From Lachnoclostridium sp. UBA1308 (GTDB lineage: Bacteria > Bacillota > Clostridia > Lachnospirales > Lachnospiraceae): DNA of 16,216 nucleotides. Positions 8,352 to 14,147 of this stretch are shown piece by piece (position 1 is the first letter of the stretch; each line of letters starts with the position of its first letter). The stretch covers positions 198,893 through 215,108 of the forward strand of contig DBTU01000023.1 of NCBI GenBank assembly GCA_002307215.1, read 5' to 3'. The position numbers and the translations under genes are program-made. The notes beneath the pieces are model-generated. The model had not been told where the DNA came from, ran no database searches, and was given only the letters and a program-made list of their open reading frames with translations.

Positions 8352-8469
8352 AATATAAATTAACCTTATTTCGTAAAATCTTATACAAAAATTCGAACAG
8401 ATATGTTAAAATTATTATATTATGGTATTGAGTGGAAGTAATGGATGGAAGTAGGGTAAGGGGAATAGG

Positions 8470-9054
8470 ATGAAATTACTGAATAAATTTTCTTCAAAGG
8501 ATTTAGTTAAGATTCCAAATATTTTATGCTATATACGTTTTTTGTTGATACCGGTTTTTGTTTTACTGTATGTCAGAGCTGATACGCGAGGTGACTATCT
8601 TCGAGCGGCCTATGTTATATTTATATCTGGGGCTACAGATTTTTTTGATGGATTTATCGCTCGTAGATTTGATATGATCACCGAGCTTGGGAAACTGATT
8701 GATCCGCTTGCGGATAAGTTAACTCAGGCGGCGCTGATTTTTGTGCTTGTCATAAAAATCAAGGGTATGTTTCTTTTTATGATACTATTTGTGGTCATGC
8801 AGCTCTTTTTATTGGTGGCAGGAATCGTTATGCTAAAGAAGGGGACTAAGTTAAACGGGGCCAGATGGTTTGGTAAGATTTCGACGACTGTATTTTATGC
8901 AGTCATGCTGGTTCTTGTATCCTTACCTACTTTGAATTTGGGAATATCCAATTTACTGATGTTGATTTGCGGAGGATTTCTATTATTATCTTTCCTTATG
9001 TATATCAAGGAATACCTAAATTTGTATAGCAGGATGAAGGCTTCAAAGGAATAA
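8470..9054 (+). CDS. pgsA: CDP-alcohol phosphatidyltransferase, PgsA-like
   Basis: A 194-residue membrane enzyme predicted to make phosphatidylglycerol phosphate from CDP-diacylglycerol and glycerol 3-phosphate. The CDP-alcohol phosphotransferase signature D-x2-DG-x2-AR-x8-G-x3-D-x3-D is complete: D57, D60-G61, A64-R65, G74, D78, D82. The N-terminus KIPNILCYIRFLLIP is characteristic of PgsA, and several hydrophobic helices follow (about 90-108, 110-130, 140-180). The start follows AAGGGG by about 6 nt. Length suits the family. It could instead be a paralogous PgsA or cardiolipin synthase-type member, since clostridia often carry more than one. It is convergent with the 9188-10187 gene pair, with a strong shared terminator between. 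Confidence 0.85.
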   Translation: MKLLNKFSSKDLVKIPNILCYIRFLLIPVFVLLYVRADTRGDYLRAAYVIFISGATDFFDGFIARRFDMITELGKLIDPLADKLTQAALIFVLVIKIKGMFLFMILFVVMQLFLLVAGIVMLKKGTKLNGARWFGKISTTVFYAVMLVLVSLPTLNLGISNLLMLICGGFLLLSFLMYIKEYLNLYSRMKASKE

Positions 9055-9071
9055 GACAATCATATTACGCT

Positions 9072-9145
9072 AAAGGCTGTTCTTTTGCTGAATTCGGATC
9101 AGAGTGTAAATCTGATCCGAATTCAGCGAAAGAACAGCCTTTTTA
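9072..9145. terminator. Long-stem terminator after pgsA
   Basis: The arms 9072-9103 and 9111-9142 are complementary over 32 positions with one G-U pair, closed by the 7-nt loop GTGTAAA, and five T follow on the plus strand. It lies between two convergent genes (pgsA and the 91-residue minus-strand gene). The minus-strand side has only a short T-run after the stem, so it is best for plus-strand transcripts. The stem is much longer than usual for an intrinsic terminator. Confidence 0.9.
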
Positions 9146-9187
9146 TGTACTGTCTTATAACAACACTTATCATAAGGTTATAGCATA

Positions 9188-9463
9188 TTATTTCCTGTTA
9201 GCCATCATTTTTTTAATCATTTCAAATTGCATTTTTTCTGTTGGGCTCATGTTTTTCGAAAGTAAATCAATTACTACATCGGATTCATCCTTGGAAAATG
9301 ACATATTCTGTTGTTGTACTTTTTTATTGGCATTCACTAATAATGGAATCAATTTATCCATTGGTTTTCCATCAGCTTCCTTTATAAGTTCCAGTAAAAT
9401 ATTCAGCTTACGGGGATCAATATTTTTCAGCTTTGGATTATTCGCCCAGGATGTATCAGCCAT
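9188..9463 (-). CDS. Conserved-looking small hypothetical protein (91 aa)
   Basis: I do not recognise this gene. From ATG at 9463 it encodes 91 residues: a charged, probably all-helical soluble protein, opening MADTSWANNPKLKNIDPRKL, followed by LNILLELIKEADGKPMDKLI and ending MSPTEKMQFEMIKKMMANRK. No signal peptide, cysteine or membrane segment is present. The start is set by AAGGAG 7 nt upstream; an in-frame extension upstream overlaps the preceding gene and lacks a ribosome site. The start lies 8 bp inside the upstream gene, so the two are translationally coupled. The C-terminal motif (M-S/P-P-x-E-K/Q-M-x-x-F-E) resembles the tail of the upstream protein, PPEQMSTFENLSMLF, hinting at a shared helical fold or common origin. 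Confidence 0.75.
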   Translation of the reverse strand: MADTSWANNPKLKNIDPRKLNILLELIKEADGKPMDKLIPLLVNANKKVQQQNMSFSKDESDVVIDLLSKNMSPTEKMQFEMIKKMMANRK

Positions 9464-10187
9464 CGCTATGCTCCTTATTGTCATCTGATTTACTATTACT
9501 ATCATATGACATTGTATTGAAAAGCATGCTAAGGTTTTCAAAGGTACTCATCTGCTCGGGCGGCACCATGGTTTTTAACATCTCAAACATGGGATTGTTT
9601 TTGGAAAAGCTGCTCCCTGTTGAATTGGCTGTCGTCTTTTCTGCTTCCGACGAGTAGGGGGCCTCTTTGTTATTCGGTTCAGATTTTTCCGAGCCAAAAT
9701 GAAATGCAGAATTATCAGTATCCGTAGAGCTTTTTGATTCATTATTAAAATTGTTGCTGAAATTCTGGAAAATCGACTCGAAGTTCGGGTTGGTGAAGTT
9801 GCCGGCCACATTCTCGGCATCATTTCCGGAGCTAAAATCACCAAAATTAAAACCACCCAAATCTTGCATGGTTTTCATTGCCGACATCATATTATTGTAC
9901 ATTTCAAACATTCGCTTCATATTAAAAATATTAAGAATACGATCGACAATTGCCCGCTCTTTTATCGTGCAAATAGGTCTGACTCCTTTTAGAAGACCTT
10001 CTACATCTATTTTCATGCTTTCAAGGCCGAGTGTAGCCAGCTTTCCGCTTTTTCCAAAGGTATTCAGACTTCCCATTAAATCCATCAGCTTTGCGAATAA
10101 TTCGGCCATACCTTGTGTCTTGGTATCGACAAAAGGAATAGCAGCTTTAATTAATTCTGCCGTGTGAGTAAAGTCTTGATCTGCCAT
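9456..10187 (-). CDS. Hypothetical protein with Asn/Ser-rich linker (243 aa)
   Basis: Not recognised. The N-terminal part (1-110) is predicted helical, with repeated Met-rich amphipathic segments (GMAELFAKLMDLMGSL at 26-41; NIFNMKRMFEMYNNMMSAMK at 86-105). Residues 111-197 are a low-complexity region rich in Asn, Ser, Phe and Gly, probably disordered. A short C-terminal helix pair follows (PMFEMLKTMVPPEQMSTFEN, 199-218), then a polar tail. No signal peptide or transmembrane helix. The start chosen is ATG 10187, preceded by GGGAG; ATG 10199 is in frame but lacks a good ribosome site. It overlaps the 91-residue gene by 8 bp. A TATAAT-like sequence lies just upstream on the minus strand. The layout suggests a two-component scaffold or structural role, but no function can be assigned. 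Confidence 0.75.
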   Translation of the reverse strand: MADQDFTHTAELIKAAIPFVDTKTQGMAELFAKLMDLMGSLNTFGKSGKLATLGLESMKIDVEGLLKGVRPICTIKERAIVDRILNIFNMKRMFEMYNNMMSAMKTMQDLGGFNFGDFSSGNDAENVAGNFTNPNFESIFQNFSNNFNNESKSSTDTDNSAFHFGSEKSEPNNKEAPYSSEAEKTTANSTGSSFSKNNPMFEMLKTMVPPEQMSTFENLSMLFNTMSYDSNSKSDDNKEHSDG

Positions 10188-10433
10188 AGCTTCTCCCATT
10201 ATTCATACTCATTATATTATATTCAACAAAATACGAAAAATGAATGGGGGTACAGGGGGGATGTATTGATAAAGGTTTAGAGTGAAGTGATTTGAATTTA
10301 ATATGGTGAAATTATGTAATTTAATATATTATTAATTTAACAAATATTTTGCAATTGGTGGCGAAGGCAAACTTAATAATTAGGCAGATAAAATTTTCGG
10401 TTTCGGATTATTTATATAATAGGGGGGTAACAT

Positions 10434-10904
10434 ATGAGCAAGTTACGATATAAAAATCTTGATATTAGTCATGCAGATGCGTTACTAAATATATGGGCAG
10501 ATGCAGATGTTATAAAGTACACAAACATGAAGCTTCCATGTACTTTGGAGGATGTTAAAAATAGAATTGAGAAATTTAAGCCTTTAGATGTTTTTGTGGT
10601 AATCCAAAATGGAGAACTCATTGGAATTATCGGTTGTCCACCTGTAAATAAAGAAAAACTGCAATATGGGTTATTCTATCAATTCTGCAAATCATCATGG
10701 GGACAAGGAAACGCCACTATTGCTACAAAGTGGTTGCTTGACTACATGAAGCGAAAATATAATAATGCAACATTATTTGCAGATGTAGTAGTTGATAATG
10801 TGGCAAGTGAAAAAATCTTGCAGAAGTTTGGCTTTGAACAGTTATCAGAAGAATTGATAGAATGTGATGGCATTATACGTAAAGTTCATAATTACAATTT
10901 ATGA
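10434..10904 (+). CDS. GNAT family N-acetyltransferase
   Basis: A 156-residue acetyl-CoA-dependent acyltransferase of the RimJ/RimL-like branch. The acetyl-CoA pyrophosphate loop is SSWGQGNATIA (88-97; W89-G90-Q91-G92-N93-A94), and the downstream DNVASEKILQKFGFEQL (121-137) is the typical motif B with the conserved Asn and the KFGF turn. The N-terminal half (HADALLNIWADADVIKYTN) fits the acceptor region. The substrate cannot be predicted. The ribosome site is AGGGGGG (10421-10427), 6 nt before ATG. Codon use appears more A/T-rich than leuS, which, with its isolated position in AT-rich DNA, would fit a recently acquired gene (inference). A TATAAT at 10415-10420 is too close to the start to be a confident promoter. 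Confidence 0.88.
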   Translation: MSKLRYKNLDISHADALLNIWADADVIKYTNMKLPCTLEDVKNRIEKFKPLDVFVVIQNGELIGIIGCPPVNKEKLQYGLFYQFCKSSWGQGNATIATKWLLDYMKRKYNNATLFADVVVDNVASEKILQKFGFEQLSEELIECDGIIRKVHNYNL

Positions 10905-10982
10905 GCATAATACGAAGCTAATATTAATTTATTTTTGCGATAACTTGCTTCGTTATCATCCCCAAAAGTGAGCTAGAAATAT

Positions 10983-11015
10983 AAAAAATCCCCGGCTGTA
11001 GTCTTGCACCGGGGA
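10983..11015 (-). terminator. Intrinsic terminator of luxS
   Basis: Read on the minus strand, TCCCCGG (11009-11015) pairs with CCGGGGA (10989-10995) around a 13-nt loop, followed by six T (10983-10988). It begins 16 bp after the luxS stop. Confidence 0.88.
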
Positions 11016-11030
11016 AAAGGGAAAACAATA

Positions 11031-11510
11031 TTATTTTGGATAGATCAGGTGCTCTTCATCAATATTGTATAGGGTTTCCTCAAGAAATTTCGTCGCATAG
11101 TGTTTCGCGAGACTTAAGTTCATATCGGAATAGTTACCGCAGTTTTCGGGGGAGGCTCCGGGAATCTCACCCTCAAAGTCACGGACAAATTCAAACATAT
11201 CGGTTAAGAGTGGAATGATATCCTTTGATTCGAAGTCACCGCCAAGTAGAAGATAAAAACCGGTTCTACAGCCCATTGGACCGAAGTAGACAGTTTTATC
11301 GGCAAATTCCGGATGATTTCTAAGATACGTTGCGCCCAGGTGCTCAATGGTGTGAACTTCACCGGTTAACATGACCGGCTCGAAATTCGGGCGAGTCATC
11401 CGAATATCAAAGGTTGTTATTGTTTCACTGCCTATTTTATCTTTTCTGGAAACGTAAACCCCTTTCAGTAATTTCATATGGTCTATTGTAAAGCTTGCTA
11501 TTTGTTTCAT
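11031..11510 (-). CDS. luxS: S-ribosylhomocysteine lyase (AI-2 synthase)
   Basis: A 159-residue soluble metalloenzyme that splits S-ribosylhomocysteine into homocysteine and DPD, the precursor of autoinducer-2, in the activated methyl cycle. The metal-binding HTIEH motif (H53, E56, H57) sits in GEVHTIEHLGATYLR, the catalytic Cys is C81 in GPMGCRTGFYLLL, and the third metal ligand is C124 in SPENCGNYSDM. Length equals the family norm. The start at 11510 (MKQIASFTIDH) matches family N-termini; AAAGG lies about 11 nt upstream. A 20-residue upstream extension in frame has no family counterpart. It is monocistronic between its own promoter (11586-11614) and terminator. Confidence 0.98.
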   Translation of the reverse strand: MKQIASFTIDHMKLLKGVYVSRKDKIGSETITTFDIRMTRPNFEPVMLTGEVHTIEHLGATYLRNHPEFADKTVYFGPMGCRTGFYLLLGGDFESKDIIPLLTDMFEFVRDFEGEIPGASPENCGNYSDMNLSLAKHYATKFLEETLYNIDEEHLIYPK

Positions 11511-11585
11511 CGTTATCACTGCCTTTCTTTTCCAACAAAATATTTGATGTCTACAGACCGTTGTTGGCATTTTTGTATTTATCTG

Positions 11586-11614
11586 ATTGTATCATATAGT
11601 TTGCAATATGTGAA
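11586..11614 (-). promoter_or_regulatory. Promoter of luxS
   Basis: On the minus strand TTCACA (-35, 11609-11614), a 17-bp spacer and TACAAT (-10, 11586-11591), each 5 of 6 to consensus. The predicted 5' leader of about 70 nt contains a CCAACAA/TTGTTGG stem. The partial repeat (copy C) begins just outside the -35. Confidence 0.65.
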
Positions 11615-11620
11615 TATAAA

Positions 11621-11690
11621 AACGAAAGCGGTTCCAATATGGAAACATTTCCTTCCCAATCTTATCACTATCCTTGCTAGGCTGAACTGT
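11621..11690 (-). repeat. Palindromic dispersed repeat, half copy C
   Basis: This 70-bp stretch aligns closely with positions 33-102 of copy A and, in reverse complement, with the left arm of copy B: AACGAAAGCGGTTCCAATAT, then GGAAACATTTCCTTCCCAAT, ending CCTTGCTAGGCTGAACTGT. The second arm is missing; the other side is luxS promoter DNA. It lies between the divergent luxS and response regulator genes, 47 bp before the -35 of the latter. Confidence 0.82.
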
Positions 11691-11737
11691 AGCATACATT
11701 GTAGTAGATAAAAGTTGATGTGTTTTTATGTATTATC

Positions 11738-11766
11738 TTGACGAAATAATTGACGATTGCTATGAT
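11738..11766 (+). promoter_or_regulatory. Promoter of the response regulator/kinase operon
   Basis: TTGACG (-35, 11738-11743), a 17-bp spacer and TATGAT (-10, 11761-11766), 44 bp before the regulator start. A second TTGACG at 11750-11755 lies in the spacer. I see no copy of the CGACGTTCA box here, so the regulator genes do not obviously autoregulate. Confidence 0.7.
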
Positions 11767-11810
11767 GTATATAATAAAAATTGGTAATTTTGCAAAAGAG
11801 GAGAGGCTTA

Positions 11811-12509
11811 ATGCTGATTGGAATTTGTGATGATGAAGTTGTAATCCGAAAGGAACTAATAAAGCTTTGTGAGAAATACAAGGAGATCAATTTCTCTGAT
11901 ATTGAAATAATCGGTTTTTCATCCGGAGATGCCTTGTTAGAAAGCAAAGAGACAATTGATATTTTGTTTCTCGACATTCAAATGAAGGGCCTGGATGGTA
12001 TGCAAACTGCAGAAAAAATCAGAGAATATGACGATGGTATGACAATCATTTTTCTGACAGGATACACCGGCTATATGCAGGCGGGCTACCGCGTGAGGGC
12101 TTTCCGTTATCTTCTGAAGCCTGTAAAAGAAAAGGAATTTATGGATACGCTGATTGAGGCAATTCAAGACATTAAGAAAAACAGTAAAGCGATAGTCGGC
12201 ATGGAGGGAGATATCCATTTTATAAAGTTAAAGGATATTATCTATGTGGAATATGTCGACCGATATACTGTGGTACGAACCCGGCGGGGAACTTATGAAA
12301 GTCAGACGAGCATGAATGAGTGGGAAAGTATCTTAGATAACGGTGATTTTTTTCGTGTACATAAAGCATATATCGTGAATATGGCGTATATAGACGATAT
12401 TGACAAAGAGATCCTGCTGGATAATGGCGAGAAGGTAGAGCTGTCAATCCGAATGGCGGGAAAACTAAAAAAGGCATGTAGGGTATTCAGAAGAAGAAGT
12501 GCAAAATAA
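11811..12509 (+). CDS. LytTR family response regulator (AgrA/VirR/ComE-like)
   Basis: A 232-residue transcription regulator: an N-terminal receiver domain (about 2-120) and a C-terminal LytTR DNA-binding domain (about 130-225). Receiver residues are complete: acidic pair D7-D8, phosphoacceptor D55 in LFLDIQM, T83 in FLTGYTGY and K103-P104 in YLLKPV. The LytTR part shows HFIKLKDIIYVEYVDRYTVV and FFRVHKAYIVNMAYID, the family's typical strands. The start is ATG 11811, 5-10 nt after GAGGAGAGG; an upstream in-frame TTG lacks support. The kinase follows 13 nt later, so they form one operon. LytTR proteins bind 9-bp direct repeats about 21 bp apart, which occur just downstream at 13840-13869, making the small-peptide operon the likely target. 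Confidence 0.95.
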   Translation: MLIGICDDEVVIRKELIKLCEKYKEINFSDIEIIGFSSGDALLESKETIDILFLDIQMKGLDGMQTAEKIREYDDGMTIIFLTGYTGYMQAGYRVRAFRYLLKPVKEKEFMDTLIEAIQDIKKNSKAIVGMEGDIHFIKLKDIIYVEYVDRYTVVRTRRGTYESQTSMNEWESILDNGDFFRVHKAYIVNMAYIDDIDKEILLDNGEKVELSIRMAGKLKKACRVFRRRSAK

Positions 12510-12522
12510 GGGGTGAAAGTGT

Positions 12523-13824
12523 ATGGGGAAAATTGCATATCTGTTATTGGGAGGCATTACTGATTTAGTATCTTTAGTACTTATAATGTGGGGAATCATG
12601 AATATATCGTTTGTCACAAAAAAGTTAGTAATAGCGATGACTGGGATTGCCATAACGATCTTGTTGATCGGTATGGGTACTTATCAGGGCCAATATTCTG
12701 ATTTGATGGTCATTTTCGAAACATGTATTGTGGTTATTGCGGTATGCTTTCTGTTCCAGGGAAATGTATTTAAGCTATTGGCATATTCTCTATTGGCCTA
12801 TGTATTGATGCTGTTTCTGAACGCATCTCTTGAAGGGCTCTGTTCCATGTTCAAGATAGATATCAACAATGCATTCATGCGTATCATTTTCAATTTAATA
12901 ATAGCCGTATTATTGGGTATAGTTGCCTTAATGAATAAGAGAAGGGGTAGACAACGGCAACAGTTTCATATATCAAAGAAAATTTATGCCCTTCTGTTTG
13001 GAGGAGCTGGTACAGGCATTATGATTATGGCGGGGCTTTTAGTTGAAGCGAATAGTAAGGCAGGTGAGAATGCACGTCGGATTATATTTGTGATTTCGAT
13101 TATTATAGTCATATGTTATTGTGCTGCCTGTATTATGATGGTCTTTATTACGGAATCCAGAGACAGCTACAAGGCATTATCCCAGACTAACCAAAGGGTT
13201 ATAGAAGCACAGCAGCAATATTATTCTTTAATTAATGATAAGCAACAGGAGATACGCAGCATACGGCATGAGATGAAAAATCATCTGTCCTGTATTCATG
13301 GCTTATATCAAGCAGATAAGCTAAAGGAGATGGAACAGTATATCCATCAGCTGATTGAGTCCTCTGTGGGAACAGCTGATTTACTCGATACAGGAAATGA
13401 TATTGTAAATGCTATCTTAAATGAGGCGCAGAGTCGTTACCGTAAGGAGCACATTTCAATCAGACTGGAAGGCGGATTTCCACCGAAGCTATATGTCGCT
13501 CCCATGGATTTGTGTGTTGTGATTGCAAATATTGTCTCGAATGCTGTGGAAGCAATAGAGCGTATGGAGAATAGAGAAGAAGATTATTATGTTGATGTTA
13601 AAATTAGTAGCTACAAGAATGATTTATTCATTGATGTAAAGAATCCGATTGATCACCATATTAACATTGTTAACGGAATACCTGTTACCAATAAGAAGGA
13701 TAAGAAGCTTCATGGATTTGGTATCGGAAATGTAATTCAAAAGGTGGAGAAGTATCACGGAGCGTTTAATTTCAGATCGGAGGACAAGTATTTTTTTGCG
13801 GAAATTCATATGAAAAACGAATGA
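12523..13824 (+). CDS. GHKL sensor histidine kinase (AgrC-like, HPK10 type)
   Basis: A 433-residue membrane kinase that should phosphorylate the adjacent LytTR regulator. About six to seven hydrophobic segments occupy residues 4-210 (approximately 4-25, 33-52, 62-79, 84-101, 119-137, 153-174, 187-209), like peptide-sensing AgrC/ComD receptors with no large extracellular domain. A cytoplasmic linker (212-245) leads to the H-box SIRHEMKNHLSCIHG (H249), followed by an N-box NIVSNAVEA (336-344) and a G-box HGFGIGNVIQKV (397-408). A Gly-rich second nucleotide lid is minimal, as usual for this class. The ribosome site is AAGGGG, overlapping the end of the regulator gene. The architecture fits detection of a small hydrophobic or peptide ligand; the ligand is unknown, with the peptide encoded at 13956 as first candidate. 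Confidence 0.93.
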   Translation: MGKIAYLLLGGITDLVSLVLIMWGIMNISFVTKKLVIAMTGIAITILLIGMGTYQGQYSDLMVIFETCIVVIAVCFLFQGNVFKLLAYSLLAYVLMLFLNASLEGLCSMFKIDINNAFMRIIFNLIIAVLLGIVALMNKRRGRQRQQFHISKKIYALLFGGAGTGIMIMAGLLVEANSKAGENARRIIFVISIIIVICYCAACIMMVFITESRDSYKALSQTNQRVIEAQQQYYSLINDKQQEIRSIRHEMKNHLSCIHGLYQADKLKEMEQYIHQLIESSVGTADLLDTGNDIVNAILNEAQSRYRKEHISIRLEGGFPPKLYVAPMDLCVVIANIVSNAVEAIERMENREEDYYVDVKISSYKNDLFIDVKNPIDHHINIVNGIPVTNKKDKKLHGFGIGNVIQKVEKYHGAFNFRSEDKYFFAEIHMKNE

Positions 13825-13839
13825 CATAAATTTACAAAT

Positions 13840-13869
13840 CGACGTTCACGCAGGAATAACCGACGTTCA
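13840..13869 (+). promoter_or_regulatory. Twin LytTR-type direct repeats (21-bp period)
   Basis: CGACGTTCA occurs at 13840-13848 and identically at 13861-13869: two 9-bp repeats whose starts are 21 bp apart with a 12-bp spacer. This is the spacing of AgrA, VirR and ComE binding sites, two helical turns apart. It begins 16 bp after the kinase stop and lies 87 bp upstream of the peptide start. A good -35 is missing downstream, as in activator-dependent promoters; TATATA at 13905-13910 is a possible -10. Confidence 0.75.
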
Positions 13870-13888
13870 TGTTCTAGCCTATTGTGAG

Positions 13889-13928
13889 GACCTTAGTTAT
13901 ATGTTATATAAAACATGTAACCAAGGTC
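13889..13928 (+). other. Hairpin between LytTR sites and peptide gene
   Basis: The arms (13889-13905 and 13911-13928) pair at 16 of 17 positions, including one T-G, around a very short AT-rich loop, from GACCTTAGTT to its complement AACCAAGGTC. Only three T follow (TTTCGTATT), so it is a poor intrinsic terminator for the kinase transcript. It also overlaps the likely -10 region of the LytTR-controlled promoter, so it could act as DNA palindrome, weak terminator or leader hairpin. Confidence 0.5.
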
Positions 13929-13955
13929 TTTCGTATTCATATGGAGGGAATTGTG

Positions 13956-14018
13956 ATGATGACAACTTGTAGCGCTTCGGATATTATTGCATTACTTAAA
14001 AAATTATTTGGCGGTTGA
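13956..14018 (+). CDS. Tiny amphipathic peptide gene (20 aa), candidate signal or effector
   Basis: An open frame of 20 codons starts 7 nt after a near-perfect ribosome site GGAGGG (13943-13948). The product begins MMTTCSASD and ends IIALLKKLFGG. From S8 to F18 it is strongly amphipathic as a helix: I10, I11, L13, L14, L17 and F18 on one face, D9, A12, K15 and K16 on the other. It has a single Cys (C5) and a C-terminal Gly-Gly. In-frame GTG 13953 and ATG 13959 are alternative starts. There is no AgrB-like protease nearby, so it is unlikely to be a cyclic AgrD pheromone. Its upstream LytTR boxes and the downstream ABC pair suggest a regulated, possibly exported peptide. Size and character resemble phenol-soluble modulins, which AgrA also controls directly; that link is analogy only. 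It may instead be a leader peptide or chance frame. Confidence 0.65.
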   Translation: MMTTCSASDIIALLKKLFGG

Positions 14019-14079
14019 TCACAAATTTTTGAAAGTATCTATTGGGGAATAAATACTTTACCGAATGAAAAGTAACACA

Positions 14080-14124
14080 CACAGAGTGCTTGGATTGATT
14101 GATATCAATACCAAGCACTCCGTG
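14080..14124 (+). other. Strong hairpin between peptide gene and permease gene
   Basis: CACAGAGTGCTTGG (14080-14093) pairs with CCAAGCACTCCGTG (14111-14124) at 13 of 14 positions, with a nested ATTGAT/ATCAAT. No T-tract follows, so it is not an ordinary terminator. It sits 61 nt after the peptide stop and 23 nt before the permease start. It could protect an upstream peptide mRNA after processing or damp permease expression. Confidence 0.6.
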
Positions 14125-14147
14125 CATTGTGACACAGAAAGGAGTTT

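Larger units (their letters stand above)
8116..8469. other. 354-bp gene-free spacer between leuS and pgsA
   Basis: No coding region is convincing here. The spacer holds a large imperfect hairpin (8129-8219), a second hairpin (8262-8325), a possible relic of the dispersed repeat end (8340-8351) and an AT-rich stretch (8352-8450) where the pgsA promoter presumably lies. A TATATT at 8416-8421 is a possible -10, without a good -35. No U-tract terminator for leuS is obvious, so read-through into pgsA is possible. Confidence 0.55.

Noticed and set aside
10912..10957. Alternative stems ACGAAGC/GCTTCGT and GATAAC/GTTATC after the acetyltransferase gene
   Set aside because: They suggest an attenuator, but they lie in a 3' region with no downstream plus-strand gene, and neither has a clear U-tract.
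13956..14018. Peptide as an AgrD-type cyclic pheromone or a double-glycine leader
   Set aside because: No AgrB protease or C39-peptidase transporter is present, the Cys is near the N-terminus without an AgrD-like charged tail, and the Gly-Gly is at the very end with no cargo after it.
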